Below, one piece after another: positions 1 to 5,807 of a stretch of 9,994 nt of DNA. The position numbers were made by a program, and so were the translations under genes. The stretch comes from an uncultured Clostridia bacterium. GTDB taxonomy: Bacteria > Bacillota > Clostridia > Oscillospirales > Butyricicoccaceae. The first letter of the stretch is position 1; every line of letters begins with the position of its first letter. The DNA lies in NCBI GenBank assembly GCA_947856675.1, contig CANUCM010000141.1:1-9994 (forward strand). The letters are read 5' to 3'. The notes below the pieces were generated by a model. The model ran no database searches and had not been told where the DNA came from. It saw only the letters and a program-made list of their open reading frames with translations.

Positions 1-810
1 CAGTACAAGCGCATCCGCGGCGCCTATGAAAACGGCGTGCTCACCGGCAAGGGACTGAGCTACGGCGGCAGCCTTATCCGCCCCGAAGCCACCGGCTACG
101 GCGCTGTGTACTATCTCTGCGAAGTGCTTAAGCACTGCAACGACTCCATCAAGGGCAAGAACATCGCCATCTCCGGCTTCGGCAACGTGGCCTGGGGCGT
201 GTGCAAGAAAGCCGCGCAGCTGGGCGCCAAGGTCATCACCCTGGCCGGCCCCGACGGCTATGTCTACGATCCCGACGGCGTCGTGACCGAGGAAAAGATC
301 TCCTACCTGCTTGAGATGCGTTCCTCCGGCCGCAACCGCGTGCAGGATTACTCCGACAAGTTCGGCGTTCAGTTCTTCCCGGGCAAAAAGCCCTGGGGCC
401 AGAAGGCTGACATCTGCATGCCCTGCGCCTACCAGAACGAGGTCGGCATGGAAGAAGCCAACCAGATCCTCGCCAACGGCACCAAGTACTACATCGAAGT
501 CGCCAACATGCCCACCACCAACGAAGCTCTGTTCTTCCTGATGGACAAGGGCCTGACCGTTGCTCCTTCCAAGGCTGTCAACGCCGGCGGCGTCGCCGTT
601 TCCGGCCTGGAGATGAGCCAGAACTCCGAGCGCCTGGCCTGGAGCGCCGAGGAAGTCGACGAGAAGCTGGTCACCATCATGAAGAACATCCACAAGGCTT
701 CGGCCGAAGCCGCCGAGGAGTGCGGCCTGGGCTACAACCTCGTCGCCGGCGCCAACATTGCCGGCTTCAAGAAGGTTGCCGACGCCATGATGGCTCAGGG
801 CCTTGTGTAA
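1..810 (+). CDS. gdhA: NADP-type glutamate dehydrogenase, C-terminal part (5' end outside window)
   Basis: Interconverts 2-oxoglutarate plus ammonia with glutamate, in the cytoplasm. The frame is open from base 1, so the true start lies left of the window; the GTG at 37 is an internal valine codon. The visible 269 residues are about 60% of the roughly 445-450 residues usual for hexameric NADP-dependent enzymes. Seen: the block GLSYGGSLIRPEATGYG (window residues about 18-34), a Rossmann dinucleotide-binding motif GFGNVAWG (59-66), and the conserved C-terminal segments NAGGVAVSGLEMSQN and GANIAGF. The N-terminal substrate domain with the catalytic lysine is off-window. Codon use is biased (AAG clearly preferred over AAA for lysine, GAC and ATC common), as expected for a highly expressed gene. 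TAA at 808-810, followed by a terminator. NADP rather than NAD preference is inferred from family resemblance. Confidence 0.96.
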   Translation, partial: QYKRIRGAYENGVLTGKGLSYGGSLIRPEATGYGAVYYLCEVLKHCNDSIKGKNIAISGFGNVAWGVCKKAAQLGAKVITLAGPDGYVYDPDGVVTEEKISYLLEMRSSGRNRVQDYSDKFGVQFFPGKKPWGQKADICMPCAYQNEVGMEEANQILANGTKYYIEVANMPTTNEALFFLMDKGLTVAPSKAVNAGGVAVSGLEMSQNSERLAWSAEEVDEKLVTIMKNIHKASAEAAEECGLGYNLVAGANIAGFKKVADAMMAQGLV

Positions 811-844
811 TATCCGCTCTCTGCCGTAAAACCCAAAACCGGTT

Positions 845-880
845 TGCGCCGCGCAGGCATTCTGCGCGGCGCATTTTTTT
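845..880 (+). terminator. Rho-independent terminator of gdhA
   Basis: A perfect 12-bp stem (845-856 with 862-873), a 5-nt loop GCATT and then seven T (874-880), 34 bases after the gdhA stop codon. Classic intrinsic terminator on the plus strand. Confidence 0.93.
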
Positions 881-911
881 AAAAAGCCCGGCCCTTTCCG
901 GCCGGGCTTTT
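881..911 (-). terminator. Rho-independent terminator of the P-loop kinase gene
   Basis: GC-rich stem 886-893 with 900-907 around a 6-nt loop, extended by AAAA (882-885) pairing with TTTT (908-911). Read on the minus strand it lies just after the kinase stop at 920 and runs into a T tract (complement of 881-885). It stands back to back with the gdhA terminator, insulating two convergent units. Confidence 0.85.
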
Positions 912-919
912 CCGCGCCG

Positions 920-1447
920 TCACCATTCCGGCTGCCAGCGCAGAACCTCCTCATAGCTTTCGTCAATCCACAGGTAGTCAAGCCCCCGCCTGCGGCACTG
1001 CCGCAGCGCATGCTCGTTGTCCTGCAGCAGCGACTCGAGGGTGCAGTCCGCATCGTCCACACGCTGCTCCGCCACGCAGGCATACCGCCGGACATCCTCA
1101 AAGCGGCTTTGAAGATACCGCCCGCTCATGACAAGGCAAATGTAGCGGATGTGCTGCCGGTACCTCTCTTCAAAATCCCCCTGCCACTCAAAGGGGATGT
1201 ACACCCCCTCCACAATGAGGTTTTGCCCGTTTTCCACGACGGTCTTTATCATTTCGCGCACAATGGGCCAAAGAACGCGCGTCAGCTCCCGCTCGTCGCT
1301 CAGCGGCGAAAGCCCGATGACGCCGCTGCGGAAAAGGCCCATTTTCAAATGGTCAATGGACAGGTACGGATACCCGTACCGCTCGAGAAGCTGCTGTGCC
1401 AGCCGTGTTTTCCCCGTATGCGACGCCCCGCCTATCAAAAAAACCAT
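920..1447 (-). CDS. Small P-loop kinase-like ATPase (AAA_33 / 2-phosphoglycerate kinase-like)
   Basis: A 175-residue predicted cytoplasmic P-loop NTPase. Seen: a Walker A motif GASHTGKT at residues 7-14 right at the N-terminus; a possible substrate-side motif SIDHLKMGL (30-38); and a hydrophobic strand ending in acid, NLIVEG (76-81), as a Walker B candidate. It resembles a family spread through Clostridia that is variously labelled adenylate kinase, 2-phosphoglycerate kinase or AAA ATPase; the true substrate is unknown to me. I chose ATG 1447 because Walker A follows at once and AAAGGCGG lies 6 bases upstream; a longer upstream reading frame only translates the Gly/Arg tail of the neighbouring gene out of frame. 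A terminator sits 24 bases before this ATG, so expression would depend on read-through from the xpaC operon or on a promoter I cannot see. No partner gene suggests a toxin-antitoxin role. Confidence 0.85.
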   Translation of the reverse strand: MVFLIGGASHTGKTRLAQQLLERYGYPYLSIDHLKMGLFRSGVIGLSPLSDERELTRVLWPIVREMIKTVVENGQNLIVEGVYIPFEWQGDFEERYRQHIRYICLVMSGRYLQSRFEDVRRYACVAEQRVDDADCTLESLLQDNEHALRQCRRRGLDYLWIDESYEEVLRWQPEW

Positions 1448-1471
1448 CCTGCACCGCCTTTCTTCGCCAAT

Positions 1472-1508
1472 AAAAAAGGCAGGCGGAAAACGCTTTTTCG
1501 CCTGCCTT
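1472..1508 (-). terminator. Terminator at the end of the xpaC-telA-LemA-TPM operon
   Basis: A 10-bp GC-rich stem (1476-1485 with 1499-1508) continues through a G-T wobble and four A-T pairs to a 3-nt loop. On the minus strand it is followed by a run of six T (complement of 1472-1477). It lies 7 bases past the TPM-gene stop codon and 24 bases before the kinase ATG. Confidence 0.9.
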
Positions 1509-1515
1509 GTGTTGT

Positions 1516-2415
1516 TTACCGTCCGCGCCGGCCCGCTCCGCCGCCGCGCGTTCTGCCGCCGCCGCCGCGGAAGCCGCCGCTGCGGCCGCCAAACCCGCCG
1601 AAGCTCCCGCGCGAGGACATCCCCGGGCGCCGGGATACACCGCCGCCGCGCGTTCTGCCGCCGCCGCCGAAAAACATCCCCCCGGACGGCCCGGGCGGCC
1701 TCGGCGGCCTCGGCGGCCTCGGGGCACGCGGCCGCATGCCCCACCAGAAAATTCCGCGGCGCGGCACCGGGCGGTACACCGAGCGGATGCCCGCCAGCGA
1801 AAAAATCACCGCCAGCGCAATGATAAAGACAATCAGCCCCATCACCACCGGAAACAGCCCCAGACCGCCTGACGTTTCCCGCACCGGCTGCTCCGGGTCC
1901 GAAACGCCGGTGAGCAGCTGGCTGCGCTGCACAACGTCCAGCACCGCGTCAAAATACGCGCGCACCCCGGCGTCGTACTCGCCGGCGGCAAAATACTCCT
2001 CCAGGTACTGCTGCTGCAGCGCATCGATGGTTCCGCCGTCCAGCGTTTCTTCCAGTCCCTTGCCGGGCAGCGAATAATAGTTGTCCTCCCCGATTGCAAG
2101 AAGGATTAAATATCCGTTATTATACTCTTCGGAGCCGATTTCCCAATCATTAAACAGGGTGACCGCGTAATCGGCAATGTCGTAGCCGTCGAGGAAGTCG
2201 ACGGTGACGACGACAATTTGCGCGCCGCCGTACTGCTGCAGCGCGAGGTTCTGGTCGACGATGTACTCCCGCGTCTGTTCCGACAGCACGCCGGCGAAGT
2301 CGCCGGCATAAAAATCGGAAGTCGGCCCGGGCACCTGCGGTGCGGCGGCGGCCGGCACGGCGCACAGCGCAAGCAGCAGCGCCAGGGCGCAAAGCCGTGC
2401 GGGCGCGTGTTTCAT
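1516..2415 (-). CDS. TPM-domain (YgcG-like) exported membrane protein with Gly/Arg-rich tail
   Basis: A 299-residue protein. Seen in order: a signal peptide (residues 1-25: basic start, LALLLALCAV core, AAAA before the probable cleavage site); a TPM domain at about 34-165 with the typical AGVLSEQTREYI start, strand AQIVVVTVDF (65-74) and NNGYLILLAIGEDNYY (99-114); a single membrane helix at about 186-208; and a low-complexity tail (220-299) rich in Pro, Gly and Arg, with PRPPRPPRPP and two copies of GGGGRTRGGG. TPM proteins commonly carry such a glycine-rich end after the helix. The domain is expected outside the membrane and the tail inside; the biochemical role of bacterial TPM proteins is poorly defined. 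ATG 2415 is preceded by GAGGAAC about 8-10 bases upstream. It starts 23 bases after the LemA-like gene, as last gene of the operon. Confidence 0.9.
   Translation of the reverse strand: MKHAPARLCALALLLALCAVPAAAAPQVPGPTSDFYAGDFAGVLSEQTREYIVDQNLALQQYGGAQIVVVTVDFLDGYDIADYAVTLFNDWEIGSEEYNNGYLILLAIGEDNYYSLPGKGLEETLDGGTIDALQQQYLEEYFAAGEYDAGVRAYFDAVLDVVQRSQLLTGVSDPEQPVRETSGGLGLFPVVMGLIVFIIALAVIFSLAGIRSVYRPVPRRGIFWWGMRPRAPRPPRPPRPPGPSGGMFFGGGGRTRGGGVSRRPGMSSRGSFGGFGGRSGGFRGGGGRTRGGGAGRRGR
1538..1669. repeat. 30-bp direct repeat inside the TPM-gene tail
   Basis: Two identical 30-bp copies, 1538-1567 and 1640-1669, start 102 bp (34 codons) apart and so stay in frame. Each encodes the GGGGRTRGGG motif of the C-terminal tail. 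Identity at the DNA level suggests recent tandem duplication or gene conversion within low-complexity sequence. Confidence 0.85.
1694..1720. repeat. Three tandem 9-bp units (GGCGGCCTC)
   Basis: Three exact copies (1694-1702, 1703-1711, 1712-1720) encode the Arg-Pro-Pro repeats of the TPM protein on the minus strand. A perfect in-frame short tandem repeat, likely to vary in length between strains. Confidence 0.85.
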
Positions 2416-2438
2416 ATCCTGTTCCTCACTCTCTGTTT

Positions 2439-2990
2439 TCAGCGCGCCTGCGGCAGCGTCTGTACGCCCGCCGCATACCGCAAAGCGCTGGCCGGGAAGC
2501 GTTCCAGCGCGCGGTTGAACTGCTGCGCCCGGGCGTTGTACTCATCGCGGCTCATGGTGTCGGCGCGCGCGAGGATGCTGCGGTACAGGTTTTGGCGGTA
2601 GTCCTCATCCTGCTGCGGCAGCGAAAGGCTGCCCATGCGCTCATAGACGTCGCGCACGGCGTCCATGAGCGAGCTGTGCGCGCGGATGAGGGCTGCGGGA
2701 TCCTCTCCCGCGGCGTCGACGGCCTGCACGGCCTGCTCCAGCGCCGTGAGCGGCGCCTGTTCCAGCCCGGCGCCGCGCGCCACGCCCAGCAGGTTGTACG
2801 CGTCGGTGCGGTTTTTGCGGATGTCGGAAAACACGCCGATTCCGTCGCCGTCCGCGCCGTCAAAAAACACGGTGTATACCTCCTGCTGCAGCCTGTGCAG
2901 CGAGCGGGCGCCGCCCAGCACGCTGGCTGCGGCTATCATAAGCACCATGACAAGCGCCGCAAAGCGCGGGCTTTGCAGCCGGGTTTTCAA
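2439..2990 (-). CDS. Divergent LemA-family-like membrane-anchored protein
   Basis: A 183-residue protein. Seen: a basic N-terminus, one membrane helix (about 11-27), then a mostly helical extracytoplasmic part with DIRKNRTDAYNLLGVAR (56-72) and a C-terminal block from YNARAQQFNRALERFP (151-166) to about 180. That block resembles the LemA signature, in which YN...FN..I..FP precedes a short hydrophobic end, but the protein is divergent and the assignment is inferred. The start is TTG 2990: it overlaps the telA stop as TTGA, and GAGGTG lies 5 bases upstream; the next in-frame ATG would cut off part of the membrane helix. LemA and TPM genes often adjoin in other bacteria, which supports the call. 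Function in the envelope is unknown. Confidence 0.72.
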   Translation of the reverse strand: MKTRLQSPRFAALVMVLMIAAASVLGGARSLHRLQQEVYTVFFDGADGDGIGVFSDIRKNRTDAYNLLGVARGAGLEQAPLTALEQAVQAVDAAGEDPAALIRAHSSLMDAVRDVYERMGSLSLPQQDEDYRQNLYRSILARADTMSRDEYNARAQQFNRALERFPASALRYAAGVQTLPQAR

Positions 2991-4126
2991 GCGCGCACCT
3001 CAAGCAGCTTCTGCCGGAGCTCGCCTTCGATGCGTCCCAGCTCCTGCTCGGCGGCCAGGCGCTTTTGCCGGCCCTCGGCCTGCACGGTCATCACCTCGTC
3101 CAGGGTGGAAATCAGCTGCTGGTTGACGTGGGTCAGCGTTTCGATATCGACAATGCCGCGCTCGCTTTCGCGCGCCGTTTCCACGGTGGTCATCTTGAGT
3201 TTTTCGGCGTTTTTGCGCAGCAGCTCGTTTGTCATGTCGGACACCTGCCGCTGCGCTTCCATGGCCTGCTGCGAGTGCTGCAGCCCCAGCGCCAGCACCA
3301 TCTGGCTTTTCCACAGCGGGATGGTGCTTGTCAGCGTGGTCTGGATTTTTTCGGCCATCAGGCTGTCGTTGTTCTGCACAAGCCGGATCTGCGGCGCCAT
3401 CTGAATGGACACGACGCGCGTAAGGTCCAGATCATGCAGTTTTTTTTCAAAGCGGTTGCACATGGCCGCCATGTCGTTGGCCGCCTGCGAGTCCTCGGGC
3501 GCGCCGGTTTTCTGCGCCTTTTCGATCATCTGCGGCAGCAGCTCGCCGCGCACCTGCGCCAGCTTTTTGCGTCCGGCCAGGATATACATGGACAGTTCCT
3601 TGTGGTTTGCAAGGTTCTTTTCATACATCCCGTCGAGCATGGCGATGTCCTTCAGAAGCTGGATCTGATGGGTTTCCAGCGCGGCGCAGATTTTGTCGAC
3701 GTTGGTTTCGGCCTTGCTGTAGCTGGCCTGCAGCGAGGCGATTTTGCTGCCGGCCTTTTTGAAAAGTCCGAAAAACCCCTTGTCCTCCTCCGCGGCCTCC
3801 TCGGAAAAGCCCTTGATCTCGGCCACAAGATCCGACAGCATGCCGCCGACCTCGCCGAGGTCCTTGGTGCGCACGTTTTTGAGGGCGCTTTCGGAAAAAT
3901 CGGCCATTTTCTGCTGGGCGCCGGCGCCGTACTGCAGCACCATGGCCGTGTTGGTCACGTCAATTTTTTCGGCGAAGTCGGCCACGGCCTTCTGTTCTGC
4001 GGCCGTCAGGCTGCTCTCGTCCAGCACGACGGGCGTCACCTCGGGCGCCGCCTCGGGCTCGTCCTGTGCAAAGGGGGTCAGCGTCAGTTCGGGGGTAGCG
4101 GCTTCCGGTTTCTGGTTTTCATTCAT
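2987..4126 (-). CDS. telA: TelA-family toxic anion resistance protein (YaaN/YceH-like)
   Basis: A 379-residue cytoplasmic, largely alpha-helical protein with no membrane segment. Seen: an acidic, low-complexity N-terminus (1-40); a long helical body; and the conserved TelA block QMAPQIRLVQNNDSLMAEKI (242-261) followed by QTTLTSTIPLWKSQMVLALGL (from 262), then coiled-coil-like helices to the end. Length matches the family (about 360-400). Members are linked to tellurite, bacteriocin and cell-wall-antibiotic tolerance, but no reaction is known. ATG 4126 overlaps the xpaC stop as ATGA and follows AGGAGG by 8 bases, so translation is coupled. Bacillus subtilis likewise has xpaC followed by the TelA homologue yaaN. 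The downstream LemA-like gene starts inside its stop codon. Confidence 0.94.
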   Translation of the reverse strand: MNENQKPEAATPELTLTPFAQDEPEAAPEVTPVVLDESSLTAAEQKAVADFAEKIDVTNTAMVLQYGAGAQQKMADFSESALKNVRTKDLGEVGGMLSDLVAEIKGFSEEAAEEDKGFFGLFKKAGSKIASLQASYSKAETNVDKICAALETHQIQLLKDIAMLDGMYEKNLANHKELSMYILAGRKKLAQVRGELLPQMIEKAQKTGAPEDSQAANDMAAMCNRFEKKLHDLDLTRVVSIQMAPQIRLVQNNDSLMAEKIQTTLTSTIPLWKSQMVLALGLQHSQQAMEAQRQVSDMTNELLRKNAEKLKMTTVETARESERGIVDIETLTHVNQQLISTLDEVMTVQAEGRQKRLAAEQELGRIEGELRQKLLEVRA

Positions 4127-4803
4127 TGCGGTTCCCTCCTGCTTGTATCGTCCATGCCGCCGGACAGGCCTTCGCGCTCGAGCATGCCCTCGAGCACGGT
4201 GATGTCGGTGGAAATGTCGAGCGCCTGGCCGGCAAACAGCTTGTCCAGCTGCGTTTCAAAGGCGTCGGCCACCGTTTTGAGCACGCTTTCCACCCTGTCC
4301 ATGGCGGACTGGATATTTTCTCCCTTGATTCCCTGCTCCTCCATCTGCTCGTAGGCTGTCAGCATTTTGAGCACGGTGGGCAGGTGATAGCTGACAAACC
4401 GGCGGATTTCGGGAGCGGATCCCGGGTTTTGCGCGACATAGTCAAAAATCCTCCCGCAGGCCGCCACGGCACGCGCCGCCTGCATGCGCACCTGCTGCCC
4501 GGCGATGTTCCGGCTCACCTGTTCGATGCGCGCGGCCAGGGCACGGCCGTTTTTCAAAAGCTCGTCGACGGCCTCATCGCCCGACAGCGGCTCGGCGCGG
4601 GGCACTTCCGCCATGCGCCCGGGGCACAGCCTGCGAAGCACAAAAAACACAACGCACGAAAGCCCGGCGCACAGCGCAAAATCCCCTGCGCGGTACAGCG
4701 GGGCAACCAGCGCATACCCCAGCCAGAACAGTCCGGCGGCGTAATACGGCAGCGGCGACGGCAGCCTTTGGGTTTGCGCCGGCGGGAATGCCCGGCTGTG
4801 CAT
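4123..4803 (-). CDS. xpaC: XpaC-family membrane protein (5-bromo-4-chloroindolyl phosphate hydrolysis family)
   Basis: A 226-residue protein. Seen: two predicted membrane helices near the N-terminus (about 20-37 and 42-57), then a helical cytoplasmic domain ending in ETQLDKLFAGQALDISTDIT (178-197) and VLEGMLEREGL (198-208), the conserved C-terminal hallmark of XpaC proteins. The family name comes from a phenotype (X-phosphate hydrolysis); whether it is itself a phosphatase is not established. It is the first gene of the four-gene operon. ATG 4803 has AGGTGA about 7 bases upstream and a strong promoter behind it. The telA start codon overlaps its stop. Confidence 0.88.
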   Translation of the reverse strand: MHSRAFPPAQTQRLPSPLPYYAAGLFWLGYALVAPLYRAGDFALCAGLSCVVFFVLRRLCPGRMAEVPRAEPLSGDEAVDELLKNGRALAARIEQVSRNIAGQQVRMQAARAVAACGRIFDYVAQNPGSAPEIRRFVSYHLPTVLKMLTAYEQMEEQGIKGENIQSAMDRVESVLKTVADAFETQLDKLFAGQALDISTDITVLEGMLEREGLSGGMDDTSRREPQ

Positions 4804-4842
4804 AAGCTTTCACCTGCTTTTTTTAAAATATACAACATCTTT

Positions 4843-4871
4843 ATCTTACATGCTGCGCCTGTTCCTGTCAA
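4843..4871 (-). promoter_or_regulatory. Sigma-A promoter of the xpaC operon
   Basis: On the minus strand: a perfect -35 TTGACA (4871-4866), a 17-base spacer, and -10 TAAGAT (4848-4843). Transcription should begin near 4836, giving a leader of about 33 bases before ATG 4803. Confidence 0.8.
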
Positions 4872-4888
4872 GAAAGGCCGTGCGGGGG

Positions 4889-4917
4889 CTGTCAAAGTGC
4901 GCCTCATGTGGTATACT
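4889..4917 (+). promoter_or_regulatory. Extended -10 promoter of proC
   Basis: An extended -10 element TGGTATACT (4909-4917), with a weak -35 CTGTCA (4889-4894) at 17-base spacing. The predicted start is near 4924, leaving a leader of about 50 bases that contains the hairpin at 4931-4953. Confidence 0.72.
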
Positions 4918-4930
4918 GGAAGAAAGGCAC

Positions 4931-4953
4931 AGGGGCTTTGCGCCCCTTTTTTT
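4931..4953 (+). promoter_or_regulatory. Terminator-like hairpin in the proC leader (possible attenuator)
   Basis: AGGGGC (4931-4936) pairs with GCCCCT (4942-4947) over a 5-nt loop and leads into seven T (4947-4953). This is the form of an intrinsic terminator, but it stands between the proC promoter and start codon. Its 3' arm could instead pair with GGGG (4954-4957) or, as CCTTT (4945-4949), with AAAGG (4958-4962) at the ribosome binding site. A regulatory role is inferred. Confidence 0.55.
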
Positions 4954-4974
4954 GGGGAAAGGATGCGATTTGCC

Positions 4975-5781
4975 ATGAAAAAATACCGTCTGGGCTGCAT
5001 CGGCGCAGGCAACATGGGCGGCGCCATTGTGCGCGGCGCCATCCGCTGCGGCTATGCCAGACCGGAAGAAATTGCCGTGTTTGATATCAGCGCGGAAAAG
5101 CGCGCGCTGTTTGAAAGCGCCGGCTGTGCCGCCGTGCAGTCGGAAAGCGAGTGCTTTACGCAGTGCGGGCAGGTGCTGCTCGCCGTCAAGCCGCAGGGCG
5201 CGCCCGCCGTGCTGGAAACGCTGCGCGGCTGCCGCGAAAAGCCCTCGCTTGTCATTTCCATCGTCACGGGCTTTTCCACCGAGCGCATCGGCCGGGCCCT
5301 GGGCGTGCCCGTGGTGCGCGTCATGCCCAACACCCCGCTGCTTCTGGGCGCGGGCGCCTCGGCGCTGTGCGCGGGCCGGGGCGTCGGCGATGAGGTGCTC
5401 GGCTCGGTGCTCGCGCTGTTTGAATCGATGGGCGAGGCCGCCGTCATCACCGAGGACAAGCTCAACGAAATCATCCCCGTCAACGGCTCCTCCCCCGCCT
5501 TTGTCTATTATTACATCGACACGCTGGCGCGCTGGGCGCAGGAGCAGGGCATCGATTATGCGACGGCGCTGCGCCTGACGGCCAAGACCTTTGAAGGCGC
5601 GGCGCGCATGGTGCTTGAGGGCGAGGACGACCCGCAGACCCTTATCCGCAAAGTGTGTTCCCCGGGCGGCGCGACGCTTGAGGGCATGGCGGCGCTTGCG
5701 CAGGGCGGCGCCGACGAAACGCTGCGCAGGGCGGCTGACGCCTGCGTCAGGCGCGCGTACGAGCTTGGAAAGCAGCAGTAA
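4975..5781 (+). CDS. proC: Pyrroline-5-carboxylate reductase
   Basis: Catalyses the last step of proline synthesis, reducing 1-pyrroline-5-carboxylate to proline with NAD(P)H, in the cytoplasm. The 268 residues match the usual length. Seen: the Rossmann motif GAGNMG (10-15), VRVMPNTP (114-121), and the P5CR signature region VCSPGGATLEGM (227-238). The start is either ATG 4975 (MKKYRLG) or ATG 4963 (MRFAMKKYRLG). I prefer 4975, because GGGGAAAGGA (4954-4963) can act as its ribosome binding site at about 11 bases, whereas it abuts the earlier ATG. The frame continues upstream to 4126 but there it is only the antisense of xpaC. The asparaginase gene follows after 26 bases, probably in one transcript. 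Confidence 0.95.
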   Translation: MKKYRLGCIGAGNMGGAIVRGAIRCGYARPEEIAVFDISAEKRALFESAGCAAVQSESECFTQCGQVLLAVKPQGAPAVLETLRGCREKPSLVISIVTGFSTERIGRALGVPVVRVMPNTPLLLGAGASALCAGRGVGDEVLGSVLALFESMGEAAVITEDKLNEIIPVNGSSPAFVYYYIDTLARWAQEQGIDYATALRLTAKTFEGAARMVLEGEDDPQTLIRKVCSPGGATLEGMAALAQGGADETLRRAADACVRRAYELGKQQ

Positions 5782-5807
5782 TATTTTGAATGCAAGGAGG
5801 CGGTTTT

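Noticed and set aside
920..1447. Zeta-type toxin of a toxin-antitoxin pair
   Set aside because: No small antitoxin gene adjoins it, and the neighbours are an unrelated operon and gdhA.
1538..1720. GC-rich repeats as a possible CRISPR or regulatory repeat array
   Set aside because: Repeats are in frame within the TPM coding tail, only two or three copies, with no regular spacers.
920..1744. A 274-codon form of the P-loop kinase
   Set aside because: The 99 extra N-terminal codons are an out-of-frame reading of the repeat tail of the TPM gene and the terminator; ATG 1447 has a ribosome site and leads straight into Walker A.
3065..4354. Long plus-strand open frame (429 codons), with similar ones at 2340-3404 and 1010-2077
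   Set aside because: Antisense shadows of telA, the LemA-like and TPM genes in GC-rich DNA; no recognisable domains and no ribosome sites.
4126..4974. Long N-terminal extension of proC
   Set aside because: It is antisense to xpaC and precedes the proC promoter; ProC normally begins right at the GAGNMG region.
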